Positions 1 through 5,730 of a DNA stretch of 9,840 bases are shown in pieces (within the stretch, counting starts at the first letter, position 1; every line of letters begins with the position of its first letter). Under the pieces are notes generated by a model. That model did not search any database. It saw nothing but the letters and a program-made list of their open reading frames with translations, and was not told the origin of the DNA. The position numbers and the translations under genes are program-made. The DNA comes from Alphaproteobacteria bacterium (GTDB lineage Bacteria; Pseudomonadota; Alphaproteobacteria; Sphingomonadales; Sphingomonadaceae), in NCBI GenBank assembly GCA_028869975.1, contig JAGWQR010000035.1, positions 1 through 9,840 on the forward strand, in the 5' to 3' direction.

Positions 1-414
1 GGCAATTACGGGCATGTGACTGTAACGCACAGCCGCTTTGAGGCCGGACGCGGTGGCCAGTATTTCAAGAGCCGTGCTGCGCGAAACGACGTGACCGACA
101 ATCTCTTCGATGACAGCCATGGCCATCTGACCAATTATATGATTGATCTGTGCGCGGGCTCGGTGGGCACGGTCGCGCGCAACCATATCATCCAAGGCGG
201 CGACAAGGAAAACCATTCGGCGCTGATCGCGGTCGCGGCGGAATCGCGCGATCATTCGTCAGCGGGGCTGGTGATTACCAATAATGTCGCCAACTATGCG
301 CCCGGACCGAATGCGGGGCAATGGACGGTGTTTGTGGCGGACTGGAGCCACCAGCCGCTGCGGATCAGCGCCAACAGTTTTGACCACCGGATGAAGCCGT
401 TCGAGACGCGCTGA
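1..414 (+). CDS. Right-handed parallel beta-helix protein, C-terminal part (5' end outside window)
   Basis: The reading frame is open from base 1 and stops with TGA at 412-414, so only the last 137 residues are present; the GTG at 16 is not taken as the true start. The fragment has regularly spaced segments of the type N-x-hydrophobic (TDNLFDD, ARNHIIQGG, ITNNVANYA, SANSFDH), each about 25-30 residues apart, as expected for rungs of a right-handed parallel beta-helix with an asparagine ladder. Such folds occur in polysaccharide lyases, in surface proteins and in many proteins of unknown role. No catalytic motif can be assigned from this piece, and any signal peptide would lie upstream. It converges on rimM with 7 bases between the stop codons and no recognisable terminator. 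The fold is fairly well supported; the function is unknown. Confidence 0.7.
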   Translation, partial: GNYGHVTVTHSRFEAGRGGQYFKSRAARNDVTDNLFDDSHGHLTNYMIDLCAGSVGTVARNHIIQGGDKENHSALIAVAAESRDHSSAGLVITNNVANYAPGPNAGQWTVFVADWSHQPLRISANSFDHRMKPFETR

Positions 415-421
415 TTATTGT

Positions 422-904
422 CTAGACGATATAATCCGGGTTGATAGTTATAACGGCTGCATCCCAGGCCGGGATGGCGTCGGGGCGCAACGGCATCATG
501 AAGCTTTTGCCGTCCGCTTTCTCGATTTCAAGAATGTCCCCCGCGCCGAAATTCTCAACGCTCACGCAGGTGCCGACGCGCGCGCCATCGGGGGTGCGCA
601 CGCTCAATCCAATCAGATCGGCATGATAATACTCCCCCTCGGCCAGCGGTGGGAGGCTGTCACGCGACACGGTGAGCGGCACGCAGCGCATGGCTTCGGC
701 AGCGCTGCGGTCTTTGATTTCAGCGAAACTGGCGAGTGCACCTTGTGGCGTTTCACGCACGGAGGTCAGCGTCAATGCGGCATCATTAAAATGCTGGTGT
801 GCGCGCAGCGAGTCCACATTCTCGCAAAACAGCTTGAGCCGAACCGCCCCGCCCACGCCATGCGCGCCGGTGATGACGGCCAGCGTGACGGGGCGTGCGG
901 ACAC
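422..904 (-). CDS. rimM: Ribosome maturation factor RimM
   Basis: A 160-residue protein, close to the usual family length of about 165-180. RimM binds S19 in the 30S head and assists late 30S assembly in the cytoplasm. The N-terminal RimM beta-barrel domain spans roughly residues 5-86 and carries the family signature ITGAHGVGGAVRLKLF. The PRC-barrel domain follows from about residue 90 and begins with the typical GEYYHADLIGL, with VENFGAGDILEIE further on. The start is GTG at 904: the next codons upstream in frame are TCA and the TGA that ends rpsP, so no earlier start exists, and family members begin at this point. No clear Shine-Dalgarno lies within the rpsP 3' end, so initiation probably depends on ribosomes finishing rpsP. 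It is the last gene of the ffh-rpsP-rimM cluster; trmD, the common next gene, does not follow. Confidence 0.95.
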   Translation of the reverse strand: MSARPVTLAVITGAHGVGGAVRLKLFCENVDSLRAHQHFNDAALTLTSVRETPQGALASFAEIKDRSAAEAMRCVPLTVSRDSLPPLAEGEYYHADLIGLSVRTPDGARVGTCVSVENFGAGDILEIEKADGKSFMMPLRPDAIPAWDAAVITINPDYIV

Positions 905-907
905 TGA

Positions 908-1462
908 TCAGGCTTCGGTAGCGGGGGCTTCTTCAGCAACAGGCGCGGCTTCCTCAGCGGGCGCTTCGGAGGCAGGTGCTTCCTCGGCCACAGCTTCAGC
1001 GGCAGGCGCTTCTTCAGCCACAGCTTCTTCAGCCGGAGCAGCGGCAGCCGCTTCAGCCTCGGCCTTGGCAGCGGCGGCAGCTTCAGCTTCGGCGGCCTTG
1101 GCCGCTTCGGCAGCTTCCTTGGCCTCTTCAGCTTTCTTGGCGGCTTCTTCAAGACGCTCGAGCGCCTTTTCGCCCGGCCTGCCCTTGTTCGGATTGTTGC
1201 GCGCGGCGCGCTCACGGATGCCCGCCGCATCAAGGAAGCGCAGCACGCGGTCGGTTGGCTGCGCGCCAACGCTCAGCCAGTGCTGTGCGCGCTCGCCGTT
1301 GAGCACGACGCGGTTGGCATCATCCTTGGCGAGCAGCGGATTATAGGTGCCGATCTTCTCGATGAAGCTACCATCGCGAGGGCTGCGCGCATCGGCGACC
1401 ACGATCCGGTAAAAGGGGCGCTTTTTGGAACCACCGCGCGCCAGACGAATTGAAACAGCCAT
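908..1462 (-). CDS. rpsP: 30S ribosomal protein S16 with long Ala/Glu-rich C-terminal extension
   Basis: A 184-residue S16, about twice the common 80-90. S16 binds 16S rRNA in the 30S body and is needed for subunit assembly. The conserved part is residues 1 to about 95: the start MAVSIRLARGGSKKRPFYRI, then VVADARSPRDG, IGTYNPL and HWLSVGAQPTDRV. From about residue 101 a charged helix-like segment (LERLEEAAKKAEEAKEAAEA) leads into an almost pure Ala/Glu region with scattered Pro, Lys and Val up to residue 184. The tail contains a repeated nine-residue unit, EAVAEEAPA, at 146-154 and 156-164. Longer, low-complexity S16 tails are known in some alphaproteobacteria; their role is unclear. The ATG at 1462 has a good ribosome binding site. 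It lies 30 bases after ffh and ends 3 bases before rimM in the same frame. Confidence 0.95.
   Translation of the reverse strand: MAVSIRLARGGSKKRPFYRIVVADARSPRDGSFIEKIGTYNPLLAKDDANRVVLNGERAQHWLSVGAQPTDRVLRFLDAAGIRERAARNNPNKGRPGEKALERLEEAAKKAEEAKEAAEAAKAAEAEAAAAAKAEAEAAAAAPAEEAVAEEAPAAEAVAEEAPASEAPAEEAAPVAEEAPATEA
911..1162 (-). other. Low-complexity Ala/Glu tail of S16
   Basis: This is the part of rpsP that codes for residues 101-184, beyond the conserved S16 fold. It begins Lys/Glu/Ala-rich and could form a long amphipathic helix or coiled coil. It then becomes Ala/Glu with regular Pro, so it is probably disordered and strongly acidic. The frame stays open and codon use resembles the rest of the gene, so this is not a frameshift artefact. 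A tail of this kind would be expected to project from the ribosome surface rather than pack against rRNA; that is inference. Confidence 0.85.
968..1027 (-). repeat. Two 30-bp tandem repeats inside the rpsP tail
   Basis: Bases 971-997 and 1001-1027 align over 27 positions with three differences, giving a 30-base period that is a multiple of three. Each copy encodes EAVAEEAPA plus one residue. Slippage or duplication in this segment would change tail length without breaking the reading frame. Confidence 0.75.
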
Positions 1463-1469
1463 TATATTT

Positions 1470-1475
1470 TCCTTT
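1470..1475 (-). promoter_or_regulatory. Ribosome binding site of rpsP
   Basis: On the minus strand AAAGGA lies 7 bases before the ATG of rpsP, in the 30-base gap after ffh. It is the clearest Shine-Dalgarno in the minus-strand cluster and fixes the rpsP start. It fits independent, strong initiation of S16 relative to ffh and rimM. Confidence 0.7.
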
Positions 1476-1492
1476 GTGTTGAAAGTGTTAGA

Positions 1493-2956
1493 TTATTTCT
1501 TGAACAGGTTGGGCGGAATGTTGCCCAACTGCCCGCCCAGTTGTTTTTGCAGATCGGCCATGCTCGGCATCGCGCCGCCGGGAGTACCGCCCGCGCCGCC
1601 CATCATCGACTCAAGTCCGCCGCCGCCGAACATTTTGGCAAGGCCACCAAGCCCGCCCATTTTCTTGAGCTTCTTCATTGCGCCGGCCATTTCCATGTGC
1701 ATTTTGAGCAGCTTGTTGACTTCTGATACGGTAACGCCCGCACCCTTCGCCACCCGGATTTTGCGCTTGGCGGCCATGATCTCAGGCTTGGCACGCTCCT
1801 TGGGCGTCATCGAACCGATGATCGCTTCCATATGGATCAGCACCTTGTCGTCCATGCCCGATTGCGCCATCGCGGCCTGCGCCTTCTTCATCCCCGGTAT
1901 CATGCCCGCAAGCGCGCCAAGCCCGCCCATCTTACGCATTTGCTGGAGCTGGGCCTTGAGGTCGTTCATGTCGAACTCGCCCTTGGCCATCTTGGCGGCC
2001 ATTTTCTCGGCGTCTTCAGCGTCGATCGTCTCAGCGGCGCGCTCGACCAGCGACACAATATCGCCCATGCCGAGAATGCGTCCGGCGACGCGCTGCGGAT
2101 GAAATTCCTCCAGCCCGTCGAGCTTTTCGCCCGTGCCCGCGAATTTGATCGGCTGCCCCGTCACATAGCGCATCGACAGCGCCGCGCCGCCGCGCGCATC
2201 GCCATCCATGCGGGTGAGGATGACGCCGGTGAGCGGCACTTGGCGCGTAAAGGCCGACGCGACATTGACCGCATCTTGGCCCGTGAGCGAATCCACCACC
2301 AGCAGCGTCTCAACCGGTGCGGCCTCGCGGTGCACCGCCTGCATTTCAGACATCAAGGCATCATCAACATGGAGCCGCCCGGCAGTGTCGAGCATCAGCA
2401 CATCAAAGCCCTGGAGCTTTGCGGCCTGAAGCGCGCGCCGGGCAATATCGACCGGCTGCTGGCCGGTAATGATCGGGAGAGTCGCGACTCCCGTCTGTTC
2501 GCCGAGCACCGCCAACTGCTCCTGCGCGGCGGGGCGGTTGACATCGAGCGAGGCCATCAGCACGCGCTTATGCTCGCGTGCGGTGAGGCGGCGCGCGATC
2601 TTGGCAGTCGTGGTGGTTTTACCCGAGCCTTGCAAGCCTACCAGCATGATGACAGCCGGCGGCGTGGTCGCCAGATTGAGTTCGGCGGTTTCCGCGCCCA
2701 GCATTTCCACCAGCGCATCATGGACAATCTTGACGACCTGCTGGCCCGGCGTCACCGAGCGCAGCACCTGCGCGCCGACTGCCTTTGCGGTCACGCTGTC
2801 GATGAACGAGCGCACCACGGGCAGCGCGACATCGGCCTCCAGCAGCGCGGTGCGCACCTCGCGCATCGCCTCGCGCACATCGGCTTCAGACAGCGCGCCA
2901 CGCCCGCGCAACCGGTCGAACACCTTGCCTAAACGATCACTCAGCGAGTCGAACAT
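1493..2956 (-). CDS. ffh: Signal recognition particle GTPase Ffh (SRP54)
   Basis: A 487-residue protein, within the family range of about 450-520. With 4.5S RNA it forms the SRP, which binds signal sequences emerging from the ribosome and delivers the complex to FtsY at the membrane. The N domain covers about residues 1-85. The GTPase G domain carries GLQGSGKTTTT (107-117), the insertion-box region DVNRPAAQEQL (138-148), DTAGR (190-194), TRMD (248-251) and GTGEK (274-278). The methionine-rich M domain runs from about 325 to the end, with the finger-loop segment MGGLGALAGMIPGM and the RNA-binding helix-turn-helix KRKIRVAKGAGVTVSEVNKLLK (397-418). A Gly/Met-rich tail follows. The ATG at 2956 matches the family start (MFDSLSDRLGKVFDRLRGRG) but has only a weak upstream Shine-Dalgarno. 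It heads the cluster with rpsP and rimM; the leader holds a terminator-like hairpin. Confidence 0.97.
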   Translation of the reverse strand: MFDSLSDRLGKVFDRLRGRGALSEADVREAMREVRTALLEADVALPVVRSFIDSVTAKAVGAQVLRSVTPGQQVVKIVHDALVEMLGAETAELNLATTPPAVIMLVGLQGSGKTTTTAKIARRLTAREHKRVLMASLDVNRPAAQEQLAVLGEQTGVATLPIITGQQPVDIARRALQAAKLQGFDVLMLDTAGRLHVDDALMSEMQAVHREAAPVETLLVVDSLTGQDAVNVASAFTRQVPLTGVILTRMDGDARGGAALSMRYVTGQPIKFAGTGEKLDGLEEFHPQRVAGRILGMGDIVSLVERAAETIDAEDAEKMAAKMAKGEFDMNDLKAQLQQMRKMGGLGALAGMIPGMKKAQAAMAQSGMDDKVLIHMEAIIGSMTPKERAKPEIMAAKRKIRVAKGAGVTVSEVNKLLKMHMEMAGAMKKLKKMGGLGGLAKMFGGGGLESMMGGAGGTPGGAMPSMADLQKQLGGQLGNIPPNLFKK

Positions 2957-2959
2957 CGA

Positions 2960-2974
2960 TCAATACAATCCCAT
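2960..2974 (-). other. Possible four-codon upstream ORF before ffh
   Basis: On the minus strand an ATG at 2974 opens a mini-frame encoding M-G-L-Y, then TGA at 2962-2960. One codon later the ffh ATG follows in the same frame. It starts directly at the foot of the leader hairpin and has no clear Shine-Dalgarno of its own. It could be chance, or a leader peptide that influences ffh initiation by re-initiation. Confidence 0.25.
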
Positions 2975-2980
2975 AAACGC

Positions 2981-3015
2981 AAAAAACGCCGGCGGACGAA
3001 ACCTCGTCGGCCAGC
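2981..3015 (-). terminator. Terminator-like hairpin plus T6 tract in the ffh leader
   Basis: Read on the minus strand, the arm at 3015-3004 pairs with 2999-2988 around a GGTT loop (3003-3000). Of 12 positions, ten are Watson-Crick pairs, one is a G-T wobble and one a C-C mismatch. One base later comes TTTTTT (2986-2981). This is the form of an intrinsic terminator or attenuator reading toward ffh. An outer arm pair, AAACGCAAAA (2975-2984) with TTTTGCGTTT (3020-3029), is perfectly complementary over 10 bp and can extend the stem by pairing the T tract with an A tract. On the plus strand the hairpin is followed by a poorer T stretch. No gene ends here in the minus direction, so attenuation of ffh or the end of a short RNA are the options. 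Confidence 0.6.
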
Positions 3016-3049
3016 TTGATTTTGCGTTTCCGTTGCCGGAACATCGGAT

Positions 3050-3078
3050 CGCTTAGGCCCGATCTTGCTGCACGTCAA
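3050..3078 (-). promoter_or_regulatory. Possible ffh promoter
   Basis: On the minus strand TTGACG (3078-3073) is followed after 17 bases by TAAGCG (3055-3050). The -35 is close to TTGACA; the -10 is a poor match to TATAAT, though alphaproteobacterial -10 elements are often degenerate. It points at ffh and would give a leader of roughly 85 bases that contains the terminator-like hairpin. Only the spacing and the -35 support it. Confidence 0.35.
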
Positions 3079-3092
3079 TCATCATGCAGCAA
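3065..3092. promoter_or_regulatory. Perfect 8-bp inverted repeat, operator candidate
   Basis: TTGCTGCA (3065-3072) and TGCAGCAA (3085-3092) are perfect inverted copies separated by 12 bases; a GATC lies outside each arm (3061-3064 and, offset by 3 bases, 3096-3099). The spacer contains the putative ffh -35. A dimeric regulator could bind here between the divergent ffh and GGDEF-EAL genes, or the repeat could fold as an RNA hairpin. No regulator can be named from the sequence. Confidence 0.4.
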
Positions 3093-3169
3093 TTTGATCT
3101 AGATTTTCACATGTTAGGGCAATTTTAACCCGTGATGGATAGTGAAAGACTGTAACCATTTTTCATATC

Positions 3170-3174
3170 GGGGA
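3170..3174 (+). promoter_or_regulatory. Ribosome binding site of the GGDEF-EAL gene
   Basis: GGGGA lies 5 bases before the GTG at 3180 and decides this start. The overlapping ATG at 3178 runs directly into TGA and cannot be used. I see no convincing promoter for this gene upstream. Confidence 0.55.
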
Positions 3175-3179
3175 CAGAT

Positions 3180-4850
3180 GTGACCAAGTTAACCCTAACC
3201 GCGACGAATCTGCAATCAGAACGCCCGCCCGCCGGTATCCAGAGCGATGTTGTAAACGGCATCATCATTACGGCAGCGATAGTCTTGTTTGTATGGACGG
3301 GCGGCACCGCCATCCCCGCATCGGTCCGGCAGCTCACCGGACGTGGTGAGGTGGGCGATCAAGGGTTGACTGCTAATTTCCTGCTCAATGTCGCGCTGCT
3401 GTTTCTGGCCTGGCGCCGTTACAAGGATGCCAAGGCCGAGCGCGTCAGGCTTGCGGAAGAGCAGGATCATGCGCGTAAATTGTCGCTGATTGATCCGCTG
3501 ACGGGTCTCGGTAACCGGCGTGCCCTGAGCGAATTGGGCGATGCGCTGATCGCGACGGCGCGCCGCCGCAACAAGGCGGTCGCGATGATGCTGCTCGATC
3601 TCGACCATTTCAAGAATGTCAATGATGTGCATGGCCATAGTGTTGGCGACGCGCTGCTGCGTGCGGTTTCGGCTGAAATGATCCGGCTCAGCCCGGAATC
3701 GGCGATCTGTGCGCGGCTGGGCGGTGATGAGTTTGCCTGTGCCATACTGTATGATCCGAACAATGCCGAGACGGTTACAAATGTTGCCAGCGCGCTGATC
3801 GGGCGGGTGGCACAACCATTTGATGCTGCGGGCATCCACACGCATATATCAGGCACAATCGGCCTTGCCGCTACCTCGACCGATTGCGAAACAATCGATG
3901 GGTTGATGCGCCGTGCCGACATTGCGATGTATTCGGCCAAGCATCAGGGCCGCAACCGCTTTGCCTGGTTCGATGTCTCGATGGAAAATGAACTGCGTCA
4001 GCGCAACGAGACCGAACTTGGCCTGCGCAAAGGCATTCCGCTCGGCGAGTTTGTGCCCTTCTTCGAGCCCCAGATTGATTTGCAGAGCAACACAATCATC
4101 GGTTTCGAGATGCTGGCGCGCTGGAATCACCCGTCTGGCGCGCTTATCGGCCCCGACAGCTTCATTCAGGTGGCGGAAGAGACCGGCATGATTGGCGATC
4201 TCTCGCTGTCGGTGATGCGCCAGGCGTTTGAAGAGGCCAAAAGCTGGGATCCTTCGATCACCATCTCCGTGAATATCTCGCCCGTTCAGCTCCGTGATCC
4301 CTGGCTCGCGCAGAAGATCGTCAAGCTGCTCGTCGAAACCGGTTTCCCGCCCAGCCGGCTTGAAGTTGAAATCACCGAAAGCAGCCTGTTCGAAAATCTG
4401 GCGCTGGCCCAATCGACCGTCGGCAGCCTCAAAAACCAGGGAATCAAACTCGCACTCGACGATTTCGGCACTGGCTACAGTTCGCTTGCGCATCTGCGCG
4501 CGCTGCCGTTTGACAGGATCAAGATAGACAAGAGTTTCGTGCTTTCGCTGCTTTCGAACAAGGACAGCGCCGCTATTGTCAACGCCATCACCCGGCTCGG
4601 AGACAGCCTCAATCTGCCGGTTACTGCCGAAGGTGTGGAAGATCCTGAAATCTACGAGAAACTGCGTACGCTCGGGTGCCAGAAAGGACAGGGCTGGCAT
4701 CTCGGGCGTCCGGCGGACATCAAGCGCACGCGGCTCCTGCTTGACAGGTCAGGGTTGCTTGAAGCAAAAGCTAGCCCGGCAGCGGCGGAACAGGCTCGTG
4801 TAGCTGAACCCCTTGCGGAAGAGCCAGCCAGAATGCTCAAAGCCGGTTGA
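3180..4850 (+). CDS. Membrane-anchored GGDEF-EAL cyclic-di-GMP signalling protein
   Basis: A 556-residue putative bifunctional enzyme that makes and/or degrades cyclic di-GMP. Two hydrophobic segments (about 25-42 and 63-78) form an N-terminal hairpin anchor without a recognisable sensory domain, and a short charged linker follows. The GGDEF domain starts at DPLTGLGNRRAL (105-116) and has LLDLDHFKNVND (138-149) and an intact GGDEF motif (181-185). An inhibitory RxxD site at the usual position before it is absent. The EAL domain (about 285-525) has FEMLARW as its EAL signature (E310), SVNISP, EITE (397-400), DDFGTGYSS (427-435), KIDKSF and AEGVED. The main catalytic and metal ligands are therefore present, so phosphodiesterase activity is likely. 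The tail after 525 is Ala/Glu-rich. The start is GTG at 3180. It is transcribed away from ffh and lies 76 bases before dapF. Confidence 0.93.
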   Translation: MTKLTLTATNLQSERPPAGIQSDVVNGIIITAAIVLFVWTGGTAIPASVRQLTGRGEVGDQGLTANFLLNVALLFLAWRRYKDAKAERVRLAEEQDHARKLSLIDPLTGLGNRRALSELGDALIATARRRNKAVAMMLLDLDHFKNVNDVHGHSVGDALLRAVSAEMIRLSPESAICARLGGDEFACAILYDPNNAETVTNVASALIGRVAQPFDAAGIHTHISGTIGLAATSTDCETIDGLMRRADIAMYSAKHQGRNRFAWFDVSMENELRQRNETELGLRKGIPLGEFVPFFEPQIDLQSNTIIGFEMLARWNHPSGALIGPDSFIQVAEETGMIGDLSLSVMRQAFEEAKSWDPSITISVNISPVQLRDPWLAQKIVKLLVETGFPPSRLEVEITESSLFENLALAQSTVGSLKNQGIKLALDDFGTGYSSLAHLRALPFDRIKIDKSFVLSLLSNKDSAAIVNAITRLGDSLNLPVTAEGVEDPEIYEKLRTLGCQKGQGWHLGRPADIKRTRLLLDRSGLLEAKASPAAAEQARVAEPLAEEPARMLKAG

Positions 4851-4859
4851 TGATTGCCA

Positions 4860-4882
4860 CCAGCGCTCACTCAAGGCGCTGG
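4860..4882 (+). terminator. GC-rich hairpin between the GGDEF-EAL gene and dapF
   Basis: CCAGCGC (4860-4866) and GCGCTGG (4876-4882) form a perfect 7-bp stem around a 9-base loop, starting 10 bases after the stop codon. No T run follows, so this is not a canonical intrinsic terminator. It may be a weak terminator or a 3' processing or protection signal that separates the signalling gene from the dapF operon. Confidence 0.35.
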
Positions 4883-4915
4883 CATTGCGGATAGACTTGG
4901 AGGCGCCGCTGGGCT

Positions 4916-4920
4916 AGGGA
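4916..4920 (+). promoter_or_regulatory. Ribosome binding site of dapF
   Basis: AGGGA lies 6 bases before the dapF ATG at 4927 and supports this start. No convincing promoter is visible in the 76-base gap, so dapF may also be read from transcripts of the upstream gene. Confidence 0.5.
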
Positions 4921-4926
4921 CACGCC

Positions 4927-5730
4927 ATGGCGCGCTTCCATAAAATGCACGGACTTGGCAATGATTTTGTCGTGATTGACCTGCGCGAGGGCATGGTCGG
5001 GATGATGGCGGCGCAGGCGCGCGCGATTGCTGACCGCCATACCGGGATCGGCTGCGACCAGCTCATCCTGCTCGACCATGCCGCCAATGCCGATGTGGCG
5101 ATGCGCATCTTCAACGCCGATGGCAGCGAAGCCGAAGCGTGCGGCAATGCCACGCGCTGCGTTGCGCTGCTGCTCGGCAAGCCGGGTCGAATCGAAACGC
5201 TGGCGGGGATTCTGGAAGTCTCTCCAGCCAATGCGATGGCGCAGGTGGTGATGGGTGAGCCTGCGTTTGACTGGGCGCGCATCCCGCTCGCCATGCCGAT
5301 GGATACGCTCGATATGCCGGTGGGGTGGGACAGTTTGGATCGCCCATCGGCAGTTAATGTCGGTAATCCACATGTCGTGTTCTTCGTCGATGATGTGGAG
5401 GCGGTGCCGCTGAATGATCTTGGCCTCCGGATCGAGCATGATCCGCTGTTCCCCGAGCGGGTCAATGTCAATGTCGCGCAGATTCTTGCGAAGGATCATA
5501 TCCGGCTGCGTGTGTGGGAACGTGGCGTTGGCGAAACGCGCGCCTGCGGCACCGGGGCATGTGCCACGGCGGTGGCCGCGCTGCGGCGCAAGTTGGTGAC
5601 AAGCCCGGTTACGGTCTCGCTTCCCGGTGGTGATCTGACCATCGCATGGCAACCCGGCGAACCCATGTTGATGACCGGCCCGGCTACACATGTGTTTACT
5701 GGGGAAGCTGACTGGAGCCAGTTCGGCTGA
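4927..5730 (+). CDS. dapF: Diaminopimelate epimerase DapF
   Basis: A 267-residue cytoplasmic enzyme, near the family norm of about 275. It converts LL- to meso-diaminopimelate in the lysine pathway, providing both lysine and the peptidoglycan cross-linking residue. It is a cofactor-independent epimerase with two catalytic cysteines. The first is C72 in the motif ACGNATRC (71-78), the second C207 in ETRACGTGACAT (203-214). The family start FHKMHGLGNDFVVID and the substrate-binding segments GCDQ, FNADGSEAEACGN, NVGNPHVVFF and WERGVGE are all present, so the enzyme should be active. It opens the tightly packed + strand operon; its TGA overlaps the ATG of mtaB by one base. Confidence 0.97.
   Translation: MARFHKMHGLGNDFVVIDLREGMVGMMAAQARAIADRHTGIGCDQLILLDHAANADVAMRIFNADGSEAEACGNATRCVALLLGKPGRIETLAGILEVSPANAMAQVVMGEPAFDWARIPLAMPMDTLDMPVGWDSLDRPSAVNVGNPHVVFFVDDVEAVPLNDLGLRIEHDPLFPERVNVNVAQILAKDHIRLRVWERGVGETRACGTGACATAVAALRRKLVTSPVTVSLPGGDLTIAWQPGEPMLMTGPATHVFTGEADWSQFG

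Noticed and set aside
672..1346. Long plus-strand open frames rich in Ala/Ser (and an Arg/Pro/Lys-rich one on the minus strand in another frame) over rpsP and rimM
   Set aside because: They are shadows of the Ala/Glu-rich rpsP tail, whose GCN/GAR codons keep other frames free of stops. They have no family features or start signals.
1832..2932. 366-codon plus-strand open frame opposite ffh
   Set aside because: It lies wholly inside the ffh reading frame on the other strand, is rich in His/Arg/Leu, and has no domain or ribosome binding site.
2975..3092. 4.5S (SRP) RNA gene beside ffh
   Set aside because: The region has hairpins, but I do not find the conserved SRP RNA apical loop and its flanking internal-loop sequence on either strand.
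3849..4700. 283-codon minus-strand open frame opposite the EAL domain
   Set aside because: It is antisense to a clearly conserved EAL domain, with no motif or start signal.
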